DNA from: Prorocentrum cordatum
Lineage: Eukaryota; Sar; Dinophyceae; Prorocentrales; Prorocentraceae
Direction of reading: 5' to 3'
Length of the DNA: 64,000 bases
Assembly (NCBI GenBank): GCA_963575745.1
Contig: CAUYUJ010002724.1
Coordinates: 17,501 to 81,500, forward strand
A program made the translations under genes and the position numbers. The notes below the pieces were generated by a model. That model saw only the letters and a program-made list of their open reading frames with translations. It ran no database searches and was not told the DNA's origin. Position 1 is the first letter of the stretch, and each line of letters starts with the position of its first letter. Positions 10,624 through 21,532 of this stretch are shown one piece after another.

Positions 10624-10962
10624 TGGCCGACCCGATGAAAAGAGACAGTGTGGCACGTTTGGGTAGGTTTTGCTAAAATTTCAAAGATATGTGACAATTC
10701 ATTTTTGAGAAAGCATAATTTTACGCCGAGCATTGGCATATGAACTTTGTTCCCTGAGCAGCTCAGCTCTCTAGAGCCAGTTATACTATCGGAAAATTAG
10801 GAGCAACCAACATGAAATTGACACGGAAAAATGTGAACTCGATTTTTTTCTAGAAATACCCCGAGAAGCTCCCCGCTTCGATCCTGAGCACTCTTACGCG
10901 TGCAAGGAGCTCTACGAGATTCCCGGCGGTGACCAGGTTGACGGTTCACCGCCGGCGCCAGT
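10624..10962 (+). repeat. type A module variant
   Basis: Landmarks GAGACAGTGTGGCACG, ATTTCAAAGATATGTGAC and CTCAGCTCTCTAGAGCCAG. A related variant is at 21700-22039. It ends with GAGCTCTACGAG (10907) and a perfect GTGA/TCAC hairpin. Confidence 0.75.
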
Positions 10963-13291
10963 AATTCCGGCGCGCTGGAGAGCTAGTTGGCAAGAAAAAT
11001 CTCGACGGACCTTTTGCTGACTTTTGGTCGGTTGAAAATTTTGTTCTCGAAATTCAACAATTCGTTTGAGCTCTAGTATTTTTTCTGACCATATTCGATC
11101 TCATTCCCGCTCGTCTTCTCATACTCAGCTCGATCGGGTAAATATTTCTGCAAGAAAGCATCGTGGCGGGATCGGCTGTTTCGAGTCATCTTGATACGCG
11201 TTGTCGGTATTTTGTACTTAACTCGAGCTGTAGGGGAGCTACAGAGCTCATTCTCGCAGAAATCGATTGCGAATCATCAGGCGCGTTCGTCTGTTCCATC
11301 TAGAGGTCTGAACTCGGTCTGCTGTCCGAGCTAGGTTCGCGACACTATTCGTGTTGTTGGAGTCATCTTGAGAGGTGCTGACAGTTTTCTGCACTTAACT
11401 CGGGCTGTAGGGGGGCTACAGGGCTCGTACTCACAGAAATCGATTCGGAGACATCAGGCGCGTCCGCCTGCCGAATCCAGAGCTCGAAACTCGGTGTACT
11501 GCCCGAGCTAGCTTCGCAAAACTATTCGTATTCGTCATCTTGAGAGGTGCTGTCCGTTTTCTGCACTTAACTCGAGCTGTAAGGGGGCTGCAGGGCTGGT
11601 AATCACTGGAATCGATTCGGAGACATCAGTCGCGTCCATCTGTCGCATTCAGAGCCCTGAACTCGGCCTGCTGCCCGAGCTAGGTCCGCGAAGATATTCG
11701 TATTGTTCGAGTCATCTTCAGAGGTGCTGTCGATTTTCTGCACTTAACTCGGGCTGTACGGGGGCTCTGCAGGGCTGGTAATCACAGGAATCAATTCGGA
11801 GACATCAGGCGCGTCCGCCTGTTGCATTCAGAACTCGGTCTGATACTCGAGCTAGATTCGCGAAACTATTTGTATTGTTCGAGTCATCTTGAGAGGTGTT
11901 GTCCATTTTCGCACGTAACTCGGGCTGTAGGAGAGCTACGGAGCTCGTGCGCACAGAAAACGATCCAGAAGCATGAGGGGCGTTTGACTGTTGCATCGAG
12001 AGGTCTGAAATCGTTTAGGCTGAAAAACTATTTGTTATCTGCAATATTTTTCGACATTATATATGCTCAGGAAGCTCTACGAGTCCCCCGGCGGTAAGGA
12101 AGGTTGACGGTTTACCGCCGGCGCCCAGTCCGGGGCGCTGGAGAACTAGTTGGCAAGAAAAATCTCGACGGACCTTTTGGTGACTTTTGGTCGGTTGAAA
12201 ATTTTGTTCTCGAAATTCAACCATTCGTTCGAGCTCTAGTATTTTTTCCCGTGATATTCGATCTTATTCCCGCTCGCTGTCTTGATCTCAGATCGATCGG
12301 GTAGATATCACTGCCAAAAAGCACTGCGGCGGGATCGGCTGTTTCGGGTCATCTTGACACGCGGTGGCGGTTTTCTGAACATAACTCGAGCTATAGAAGA
12401 GCCACAGAGCTGGTGAGCACACCTTATCGATGCAGAATGATCAGGCGCGTTCGCCTGTCCCATCCAGAGGTCTGAACTCGGTCTGCTAGCCGAGCTAGGT
12501 GCGCAAACCCATTCGTATTATTCGAGTCATCTTGACAGACACTCTCGGTTTTTTTGTACTTAACTCGAGATATACGACAGCTACAGAGCTGATACTTACA
12601 GAAACTGATTCATAATCATCAGTCGCGGTGTTTGTTGAATCCAGAGCTCTGAACTCGGTCTGCTGCCCGATCTAGAATTGCGAAACTATTTGTATTGTTC
12701 GAGTCATCTTGAGAGTTGCTGTCGGTTTTCTGTACCTAACTCAGGCTGTAGGGAAACTATAGGGCTGGTAATCCCAGGGATTGACTCGGAGACACCAGGC
12801 GCGTCCTTCTGTCGAATCCAGAGCTCGGAACTCGGTCTGCTGCCCGAGCTAGGTCGCAACTATTCGTATTGTTCGAGTCATCTTTAGAGTCGCTGTCGGT
12901 TTTCTGCACTTAACTCGGGCTGTAGGGTGGCTGCAGGGCTGGTAATCACAGGAATCGATTCGGGGACATCAGACGCGTCCCACTATTGCATTCAGAGGTC
13001 TGAACTCGGTCTGATACTCGAGCTAGGTTTGCCGAACTATTCGTATTGTTCGAGTCATCTTGAAAGGTGCTGTCGATTTACGCACGTAACTCGGGCTGTA
13101 GGAGAGCTACAGAGCTCGTGTAGAAGATAATCCACCATCAGGGGCGTTTGGCTGTTGCATCGAAATGTCTGAAATCGCTTGGGCTGAAGAACTATTCGTT
13201 CTCTTCATTTTTTAGATATTATATATTGTCAGGAAGCTCTACGAGTCCCCCGGCGGTAAGAAAGGTTGACGGTTTACCGCCGGCGCCCAGT
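10963..13291 (+). repeat. two full type B modules (10963-12129, 12130-13291)
   Basis: Each is about 1.16 kb: the leader with CTCGACGGACCTTTTGGTGA (CTGA in the first), then about five ~175-bp monomers, then CGACATTATATATGCTCAGG or similar, the AAGCTCTACGAG box and a GTAA/TTAC hairpin. Monomer starts (GTCATCTTGA) in the first module lie near 11186, 11362, 11533, 11710 and 11882. These are the cleanest examples of the higher-order unit. Confidence 0.85.
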
Positions 13292-13533
13292 AAACGACTA
13301 TGAGGGCCTATGCGTCTTAGTATGAGCTCTGAAGGCGTACTATCAAAACACTTGGGGGAACCAGCTTCATGTCGACATGAAAAAAAATCAATGTTCAATG
13401 TTTCGAGAAATGCCTCCAGAAGCTCTCTCTCCCGAATCTGAGCCCTCTCACGCGTGGGAAGAGCTCTACGAGATTCCCGGCGGTCACCAGGTTGACCGGA
13501 GCTCTACGAGGTTCCCGGCGGTGACTAGGTTGA
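13292..13533 (+). repeat. partial type A module plus two left half-hairpins at the LINE 1 5' junction
   Basis: A short type A segment ends at GAGCTCTACGAG (13461) and a left half-hairpin running into GGTTGACC. A second left half starts at GAGCTCTACGAG (13499) and reads GGCGGTGACTAGGTTGA to 13533, where LINE 1 begins. The matching right half lies beyond LINE 1 at 18986-19013. Confidence 0.75.
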
Positions 13534-13923
13534 GCAGAGCTTACCTCCTGCCTGGCTTGGTCTCACCGCTGGGGTCCCCCTCGTCTCGAGCTGCATTGTG
13601 CAGTAAGGTGTTCTTCTGTTCCACTTACTGTGCACGGTGCTTCAGAGTCTTTTTGCCTGAGTACCGTACATCTTTGCACGCGTGTCGGCATACTATTCCT
13701 TTCTGCTGCGGTATTCTGCATTATCGAGTGCTCTCCATCGTGCACACACTGTCTGTTCTGTGCTGTCTCTTTGCGTATATTCATTCAGTGCTTCATTCAG
13801 TGTTTCATTCAGTGAGCTCACTGCTCTGCATTCAGGGTTGCATTCAGTGCTTCATTCAGTGCTTCATTCAGTGTTGCATCCAGTGCTTCATTCAGTGTTG
13901 CATTCAGTGCTCTCTATTGCACA
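13534..13923 (+). promoter_or_regulatory. LINE 1 5' UTR with 12-bp tandem repeat
   Basis: No coding frame is supported. Positions 13781-13912 are tandem copies of a 12-bp unit AGTGCTTCATTC with GTTGCATTC and GTTGCATCC variants, directly upstream of the proposed ORF1 start. Tandem 5' UTR repeats often carry internal promoters in LINEs. That role is inferred here. Confidence 0.5.
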
Positions 13924-14976
13924 ATGGCCGACGCTCGGATGTATGATGCCGAAGCCAATGATCGGAAACGGAGGCGTGATTTGGAGATGGCAGAGGAGAG
14001 AGCCAAATAGTTGCAGCAACGTCAGGTGATCCTCAGTCAATCTAGTGATTCTGGTTTCAAGGCTTTCCTGGAATGGACATTCGACAAAGATGATCGATCA
14101 AAACGTGAGAGTGAGGAGAGCCGTCAATTACTTCAGACCCTTCATGAGAAGACGGATAAAACGGAGAAGGCAGTTGTTGATCTCCAAAAGCAACAGCATG
14201 CTGATTCTGCGCGCATCACGGCTCTTGAGCAGCAGATGAAAAACGGTCCTCCTGGGGGTGCTTCGACTCGCTCGGGTGCCCCATCGGACTTTATGTCATC
14301 TTTCGTAGAAGCTTACGGATGGGTGGAGGACTGGACTTCGGCAGAAACGCGTAATCGTACTTCTATCTCTGACAGGAATGCATATCAGTTGGTCACAAAC
14401 TTGTTAGCCGTGCTTGAAACGAAAGATCCTCTTTTTCGTGCCAAGATCGACCCCATGGGCTCATGTCGTCTGCAGGGTAATCGTGCTTCATACGCGAGTG
14501 TTCGGATCAAACTCAATGCGGGCACTGAAAACGATGACCTTTGGAGCGCCAAGAAGATCTGGGAAAACGCTTGGAACGATGCTGCTCAGAAAAATCTGCT
14601 GCTGGATCAGATGGCGGGATATGGTGCCAATTTCCCCTCACGAGTAAAGTTCAGGGTTGAAAGCGCACCGTGGAAGACACCACACCTGCAGGCCATCGGT
14701 CGGTTTCACGGCATCTGGGCCAGAGATTCGTGCCTTCGCAACATCAAACTCAAAGGAACGGCTGGCAGCGGGGCTACACCTTCTGAGATGTGGACCGACC
14801 CAGCGGAAGACGGAAATCGAAAGCAGTTGGGTGAGTTCGCAGCCGGTGGCCATTACGGTGGTTCGGGCCAGTGGCGTATCATCAAAGAGAACTGGGATGC
14901 CTTTGCGTTGTTGCACCGTTTGGCCATCACGTCAGATACGATGGAGCAGAGGCTTGCTACCGTCAACCGTCGTTGA
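13924..14976 (+). pseudogene. LINE 1 ORF1, coiled-coil protein, with internal TAG
   Basis: The ATG at 13924 is in frame with the long ORF to 14976 (350 codons). An in-frame TAG at 14008-14010 lies between an acidic/basic stretch ending MAEERAK and LQQRQVILSQ, so a nonsense change of a Gln codon is likely. Residues 1-105 or so are charged and heptad-like (HEKTDKTEKAVVDLQKQQ, then ARITALEQQ), which predicts a coiled coil as in other LINE ORF1 proteins. The rest (SDFMSSFVEAYGWVEDW onward) is globular-looking and matches no RRM or zinc knuckle that I can see. LINE ORF1 proteins bind element RNA. That role is inferred from position and the coiled coil. ORF1 stops at TGA 14974-14976, and the endonuclease frame continues in the same phase. 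Confidence 0.7.
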
Positions 14977-17900
14977 CAAACGTCGCGGGGCTCGGGTGCT
15001 ATCTCAGTCACCTGCGCCTCGCAGAACATCCAGAAGGCGGGCAAGGCCGCCAATCATCAGTATAACGTTCTGCGTCTTCTATCTCACGATGTCCATTGGG
15101 ATCTGCTGGGCTTGCAGGAATGTGAGAATGTCGACTTTAATTCAGACTGGTTTGCTAAGTTGGGGGTTAGTGCACAGCTATCTTCCTGTCGCAAGGCAGG
15201 CATATTGTACAGTGGGGGAACGGCAATACGTGAGCAGTCTAGTGGTGACAGATGGGTGGCCGTCCTTTTCAATCGGGTTATCTTCGTCTCACTCTACCTT
15301 CCCGACAGCTCTGTGGGGGGGGGCTCTCAACATCACGGATGTTTGTCTTCGTTCTATTTCTCTTCTCAGGCGGTACTGGGAAGGTTTGCATGGTTCTGTC
15401 AAGTTGGTTGTTGCTGCAGATGCGAATGTGGAAGTCAGACCACATCTCACGGACATCGAAGGCACCGCCTTGACGGGCCCAGGTCTGCTAGGCGCTGATG
15501 TTTGTCATGGGGGTGGTGGGATGGAGAGGGAAAGGAGGAGGAGGTATTCGTTACTACGTATCAAGGTGGAGGACTGGATGATGGAGGAGAGCTTGATTGC
15601 CAGCAACACGTTCAGGGAGAGAGAGATCACATGGTACGGATATCGGACAGGGGCACGAGAGGCGGGGAAGGTCTTGGACTATGTGCTAGTATCTCGTGGT
15701 ACCGTGTTTGCGCCCGCCTCGGTGTCCTGGCCTCGCGAGTTGGGCAGCGCTCGCAGGTTTAGTGACCACGCGTTGGTGCAAACGGAGTTGCAGCTTGATA
15801 GACCAGTCGTCGCGCCCAGATACGTTGCACGGGCTGTGCGGTGCCTATCCAGATGGATGCCGCTGACCTGGCACGACGGCTGCTCGTTTCAGACACGTCT
15901 TGACCCGTCAATCGACGAGAACCTCAGCCTCGGAGAGATTGAGAAACGTTATCATCGTGAGGCGTCTGCTACCTCGACTGCCCCCTGCTCGTCTATGCCC
16001 CCTCCCCGTCGGCACCCTGAACTTATTCGATTGCAGGAGGAAGTGAAGAGGTGGGAGGGGGGCAAGACGTCGGAGGAGTTCAAGAAGCTCAGGAGGAGGA
16101 GAGACCAGGAGAAGAGGAAGTTCGACAGGAGATGGATGGCTTGGGGGTTCTCGGAAGGGCGGAGGAGGACGCAGAAGCACACGATCGAGAGCGTCCACGG
16201 GTCCGTGGATCGGGTTGATTGGCACGCCTCCCTCTTGGATCACACGCAGAGCTACACAGATGTGGACGAGCGCGAGCGTGCCCATCTCTCTCTGGCCTCG
16301 CTGCGTGCACGCGTGGCTGCTGGATCCAAGGGTGTTCCCCGTCTGCCTGTCTCAGCGGTGTTTCGAGCTCGTTCTCGTCTTCATACGGCAAAGGAGTCAG
16401 GGCCAGATGGGATCTCCGCGGAGGTGCTCAAAGAACTCCCGTATCGGACCGTTCGTATTTTTGCTGATCGCTTTGATGAGATATTTCGTGATCTTCGTGC
16501 CGTGCCTGGATCTTGGCGTCAGACCTTCATTACCCTGATGCCGAAAAAGTTGGAAGTGCTCACCCATCTCTCGGAGGCTACTAGGAGTATTGCCGTGGAG
16601 AGTGCTATCAAGAAGTGGTACTCGTCGTCGGTCCTTGTCGTCCTCGAGCCCTACTTTACCAAGGTGTTGCCCCATATCTCGCTCTTCGGGTTCGCGGCCG
16701 AGCGCTGCTGTGGGGGGATCTCGGGGGCCCTCAAATGTGCGGCCCAACATGCGGCAGTCTGGGGAAATGATAGGTCTCTGCTGATCGCCAGTTTGGATGT
16801 TAAACAAGCTTTCCAGAATATGACGGTTCAGAAGATCACACTTGCGTTTGAAAGACTCGGTATTCCTCCGTATCTCCAGCTGGCTCTACTGGAACCCCTG
16901 GCGGACGAGGTCTCCACGGTGCTCTTCGAGGGTCTCGGGGTCCCTGAGGTCAAAGTAGACAAGCACGTTAGGACGGTTGGTAACGAGAGCCCAGCATGTT
17001 GGAACGCTGTAGTGGCAGCCATGTGGGCTGATATTGTTCAGGAATGCGGACAAGGGAGGCATAGGCTACGAGTGTATCAGCCCCAACCAGACAACTGAGA
17101 CCGCCGTGGTAAACCATCTCATCTTTGCTGACAATGTGTACATCATTGGCTCAGGCCTGAATCCCAAGGCTTTTCAACAACAGTTGAATGACTCTACTAT
17201 TGCCTTGCATCAATGGAAGTTTGATTGGAAGTTGGATAGCCTACAGTTTGCTGCTATAGGTTGCTCACCTGGGCAATTCTTTACCAGTAGCCATCGCTCT
17301 AATATGCCTGGGGATATCGGCCTCGATGGGGCTGATGAGTACGTCAGTGTCGAGCTGCAGCAGGTTTCCGTCCTCAACGTACTGGGGAATGACATCGCGG
17401 ATTCTTTTCGCGAGCCGCATGTTGATGTTGACCGCCGTCTCAACGCTGCTCGCAAGGCATTCTTTGGCCATATCCAGTACTTTCGATCCCGTGCGGTGCA
17501 TTGGCATCTGAAGTTCAAACGTTATCCGTCCATCGTGCAATCTACCCTGCTCTTCGGCTCGGAAGGGCTGACGTGGGAAAAGGACTCGATTCACAAAATC
17601 CACGTCTTTGAGGGCACTTGTTTGTTGAGGATGTGTCATAAATCGAAACCCGCCAGTGTGTCCTGGGACATTTGGCGCCCTGCTCGTTTGCATGTTGTTC
17701 GAAAGCTATTTCACGATCATGGGTTTCAGAGTTCGGTTCAACGTGTATTGCATTGTTCATGGTTGCTGGCAAAAGATGTTGCGGAGTATCATGCGACTAA
17801 CTGGGATGCTGCTTATGCGAATCGGGAAGATTGCAAACGTCGTCGGCTGGCTCTCCCCATTGCTCCTCCCAATGGTGCCCGTGCCTGGAGGGGCGCCAGG

Positions 17901-18985
17901 AGGATGCTGCTGTGTTCGTGTCCATCGTGGGAGGGTGCTCGTTCAGACTTCAGTGAGGTCCTCAGACAGGAGGGATCGTGGAAGGAGGCTAGTGCTCTGA
18001 AACGTATTCGTGTCGGAGCCGGTGCATCAGGAGAAAGACCTTGGAGTTGCATGGCATATATCCTATTTGGGGCCTCTTGGTGGAAGGACGGTGAGTTCTC
18101 CTGGAAAGCGTTCCTCGACAAGATGCCTGATTACCTGAAACACTGTGGCCATGAGAAAGCGTTTGAGTATTTCGTGTATTCTGGACAGGGGACCGGCTCC
18201 GTGGTGGAAAAGATGTCTTGGGATGAGTTGATGTTTCAGGAGGTGTCTGGAGCGGAGGCGGAAAAGTTAGCAAAACGGTTAGCCATCCTAAATGAAAGGG
18301 CGACGGTCTGGGATGTTGTTTCGGATGGGCTCCCCGTGGAGCTCTGCGGAGATAGTCTTCTTATTATAAATTGGGTCCGTGGGAAGTGGAGGGTTGGAAA
18401 TAACGTGTATCAAAAGAGAGTCGATAAGCTGGTGGACAAGATTGCGTGGCTGGAAAATCGATACCATCTCATATCCAGTTTCCTTGGTCGTGACTTCCTC
18501 AAACATGAATTCAGAGAGAACAACCAGAGGGCGGATGCCCTCGCACATTGTGCGCGGGAAGGCCGCGAGTGTTACACTATGAGGCCTGTTCCACCCGATC
18601 TTTTAGAGTATCACGAGCTTGTTGCCCTCCGCGGTCGTTTCGACGGCGGAGTGGATGCGTCTGGTTGTGGTATTGGTTTCTTTCTCGAGGCCGCCTTTCC
18701 CCCCCATCCTGAACATTGCTCCAAGCGCCTGCGGCATTCCGCTGCCCCCGACTCGCCTCAGCCTGCTGCCTCCTGTGACGGTCTCGTTTGGAGAGATGTT
18801 GCGGAGGCGGCCCTTCTCTTGCCTAGAGATAGCGCAGTCACTGATGCCGAACTGACGGCGCTGGAGCGCCTCATTGGGGCGGCCGAGTGCGTGCTGAGAG
18901 CTCACAGAGAGCTCGAGGCGCCCTGCTGGGCGTTTGGCTCGGGCAGGCTTCGACGGAGCCTTCGCTGCCCGCAAAACCGCAAAAA
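14977..18985 (+). pseudogene. LINE 1 ORF2: EEP endonuclease, reverse transcriptase, permuted RNase H
   Basis: The endonuclease starts in the ORF1 phase right after TGA. It shows TCASQNIQKAG, then DLLGLQE (Glu codon 15118-15120). After a +1 shift in a G run (15316-15324) it shows AADANVEV (Asp 15419, Asn 15425), LDYVLVSRG and SDH at 15761-15769, the usual EEP order. The reverse transcriptase follows: SGPDGISAEVLK, an A box LDVKQAF (Asp 16796-16798), a degraded B box, a +1 shift near 17055, then FADN at 17124-17135 where ADD is expected. A connection region (17300-18280) leads to RNase H motifs at 18351, 18534, 18642 and 18849. The frame runs through the tail with no stop of its own before the array. 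The product would nick target DNA, copy the element RNA and degrade the hybrid. Confidence 0.85.
18280..18920 (+). other. circularly permuted RNase H domain of LINE 1
   Basis: First come GDSLLIINWVRGKW (Asp 18351-18353, like D70 of RNase HI) and RENNQRADALAH (Asp 18534-18536, like D134). After a linker of about 35 residues come GRFDGGVDASGCGIG (Asp 18642-18644, like D10) and VTDAELTAL (Glu 18849-18851, like E48). Canonical RNase H has D10, E48, D70, D134. A helix EAEKLAKRLAIL sits before the first motif and may be a vestige of the original helix A. All four acidic residues are present. Confidence 0.75.
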
Positions 18986-20369
18986 CCAGGTTGACGGTTC
19001 ACCGCCGGCGCCATTGTGACAACTTTGGTTGGGTTTTGCTAAGATTTGAAAGATATACCTCGTAGAGCTAGCTCTTCGGCATCGATGAGCTAGGAGCTAG
19101 TTGGCCGACCCGGCCCCGACGGACAATGTGCGAACTTTGGGTCATTTCGCGCTCGCGAATTAAATTCTGATGCCCGTAGGGGCAGTATTGCTATCAAAAC
19201 ACTTGGCGGAACCGTCTTTCAATGAAAACATAAAACGTGTTTTTTTTCTCCAGTTTTTGGGGCTCCATAGTCTTCCTGCATATGTACCGAGGAGTGCCGT
19301 GCGAGAAAAGAGCTCTACGAGGACCCGGCGGTAAACTGGTTGACGGCTTACCGCGGGTTCAAGTTTGACAATTCGTTTTAAGAAAGCAGATTTTCGCACC
19401 TGTAAACGACTGTGAGGGCTTCTGCGTCTCAATATGAGCTCTCTAGGCGCACATTTACTATCAAACCAACCTTATGTCGACCTTAAACAAATGATGTTTT
19501 CGCTTTTTGAGAAATGCTTCCAGAAGCCCTCTCTTTTGATGCTGAGCACTCTTACGCGTGCAAGGAGCTCTACGATGTTCCCGGCGGTGACCAGGTTCAC
19601 GGTTCACCGCCGGCGCCAGTTGGACCAGCCGGCCCGGACGGACAAAGTGCGAACTTTTGGTCGGTTTTGCTAAGTTTTCAGAGAGATTTGATCATTCATT
19701 TTGAGAAAACAGATTTTTCGCACCAGTGAACGACTATGAGGGGCTCTCCGTTTTGATATGAGCTGCGTAGGCGCACTTTTACTATCAAAACACTGGAGGA
19801 ACCAACTTCGTGTCGACATGAAAAAATCAATGTTGCCTTTTTCGAGAAATGCCCCCAGAAGCTCTCACTTTCGACTCTGAGTACTCCCACGCGCGAAAGG
19901 TGCTCTACGAGGTTCCCGGCGGTGACCAGGTTGACGGTTCACCGCCGGCGCCAGTTTGCATGGTTTTGCGAATATTTGAAAGATATGTGACCATTTATTT
20001 TGAGAAAGCAGATTCTTCGCACCTGCAGACGACTATAAAGGCCTCCGCGTCTTGATATGCGCTCTCTAGATGCATTTTTACTATCAAAAAACTTGGTGAC
20101 ACCAACTGTATGTCGACATGAAAAAAAACTTCGTTTCTCTTTTTCGAGAAATGCTTCCAGAAGCCCTCTCTTTTGATGCTGAGCACTCTTACGTGCTAGG
20201 AGCTCTACGAGGTTCCCGGCGGTGACCAGGTTGACGGTTCACTGCAGGCGCCAGTTAAATACCTCGTAGAGCTCTTCGGCAACGATGAGCTAGAGGAATT
20301 CCAGCACGGGGCGGAGCTAGTAACTCGTGGAGCTTCCCTTAGCAAGTTATTGCTGGAAGCTTAAGAGTA
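18986..20369 (+). repeat. run of five type A/D modules
   Basis: Starts with the right half-hairpin after LINE 1 (18986-19013). Modules end with AGCTCTACGAG boxes and hairpins at 19310-19364 (GTAA/TTAC), 19565-19620, 19901-19955 and 20200-20255 (all GTGA/TCAC). A further CCTCGTAGAGCTCTTCGGC start at about 20262 runs into AGTTATTGCTGGAAGCTTAA before the next type B module. Landmarks GAGAAAGCAGATTTTTCGC, ACTATCAAA and TGTCGACATGAAAAAA recur in each. Confidence 0.8.
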
Positions 20370-21532
20370 ATTCCGGGGCGCTGGAGAGCTAGTTGACAGG
20401 AAAAATCTCGACGGACCTTTTGGTGACTTTTGGTCGGTTGAAAATTTTGTTTTCGGAATTCAACAATTCGTTTGAGCTCTAGTATTTTTTCCCGTGATAT
20501 TCGATCTTATTCCTGCTCGCCGTCTTGATCTGAGCTCGATCGGGTACCTTTTACTGCCAAAAAGCAGGCGGGCGGGATCGGCCGTTTCGGGTCATCTTGA
20601 CACGCGATGACGGTTATCTGAACATAAATCGAGCTTTAGGACAGCTACAGAGCTGGCAAGCACAGCTAATCGATTCAGAATGATCAGGCGCGTTCGTCTG
20701 TTGAATCCAGAGGTCTGAACTCGGTCTGCTAGCCGAGCTAGGTCCGCAAAACTATTCGTATTATTCGAGTCATCTTGACAGACACTCTCGGTTTTCTGTA
20801 CTTAACTCGAGCTATAGGACAGCTACAGAGCTGATACTTGAAGAAACCGATTCATAATCATTAGTCGCATTCGTCTGTTGAGTCCAAAGCTCTGTGAATC
20901 CGGTCTGCTGCCCGATCTAGAATCGCGAAACTATTCGTATTGTTCTGAGAAGTGCTCTGGGTTTTCTGCACTCAGCTCGGGCTGAGGGGAGCTACAGTGC
21001 TGGTGGTCACAGGAATCGATTTGAAGACATCAGGCGCGTCCGCCTGTCGAATCCAGAGCTCGGAACTCGGTCTGCGCCCCGAACTAGGTCCGCACAACTA
21101 TTGTATTGTTCGAGTGATCCTGAGAGGTGCTGCCGGTTTCTGCACTTAACTCGGCCTGTAGGGGGGCTGCAGGGCTGGTAATCACAGGAGTCGATTCGGA
21201 GACATCAGACGCGTCCGCCTGTCGCATTCAGAGGTCTGAACTCGGTTTGATACTCGAGCTGGGTTGCTAAACTATTCGTTTTGTTAGAGTCATCTTGAGA
21301 GGTGCTGTCGATTTACGCGCGTAACTCGGGCTGTAGGAGAGCTACAGAGCTCGTAAAGAAGACAATCAAGAAGCATCGGGGGCGTTTGGCTGTTGCATCG
21401 AGAGGTCTGAAATCGCTTGGGCTGAAAAATTGTTCGTTCTCTGCAATTTTCTTTCCACATTATATATTGTCAGGAAGCTCTACGAGTCCCCCGGCGGTAA
21501 GAAAGGTTGACGGTTTACCGCCGGCGCCCAGT
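20370..21532 (+). repeat. type B module
   Basis: Leader TTCCGGGGCGCTGGAGAGC and CTCGACGGACCTTTTGGTGA, about five monomers of ~175 bp, then CCACATTATATATTGTCAGG, the AAGCTCTACGAG box (21475) and a perfect GTAA/TTAC hairpin. Structurally equal to 10963-12129. Confidence 0.85.

Larger units (their letters stand above)
13534..18985 (+). mobile_element. nearly full-length LINE-like non-LTR retrotransposon (copy 1)
   Basis: A 5.45-kb element: 5' UTR with a 12-bp tandem repeat, coiled-coil ORF1, then endonuclease, reverse transcriptase and permuted RNase H, ending in a tail of CCGCAAAA units. No LTRs are seen. It splits an array hairpin: the left half ends ...GGTGACTAGGTTGA (13533) and the right half begins CCAGGTTGACGG (18986). 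This suggests a target-site duplication of about 7-9 bp around AGGTTGA. Stops at 14008 and 14974 and frame shifts near 15320 and 17055 make it non-functional as read, although the poly-G shift could be a sequencing error. Confidence 0.9.

Noticed and set aside
13534-18985. LTR retrotransposon or virus-derived element
   Set aside because: An EEP endonuclease precedes the reverse transcriptase, there is a short-repeat tail, and no LTRs, protease, integrase or envelope frame are seen.
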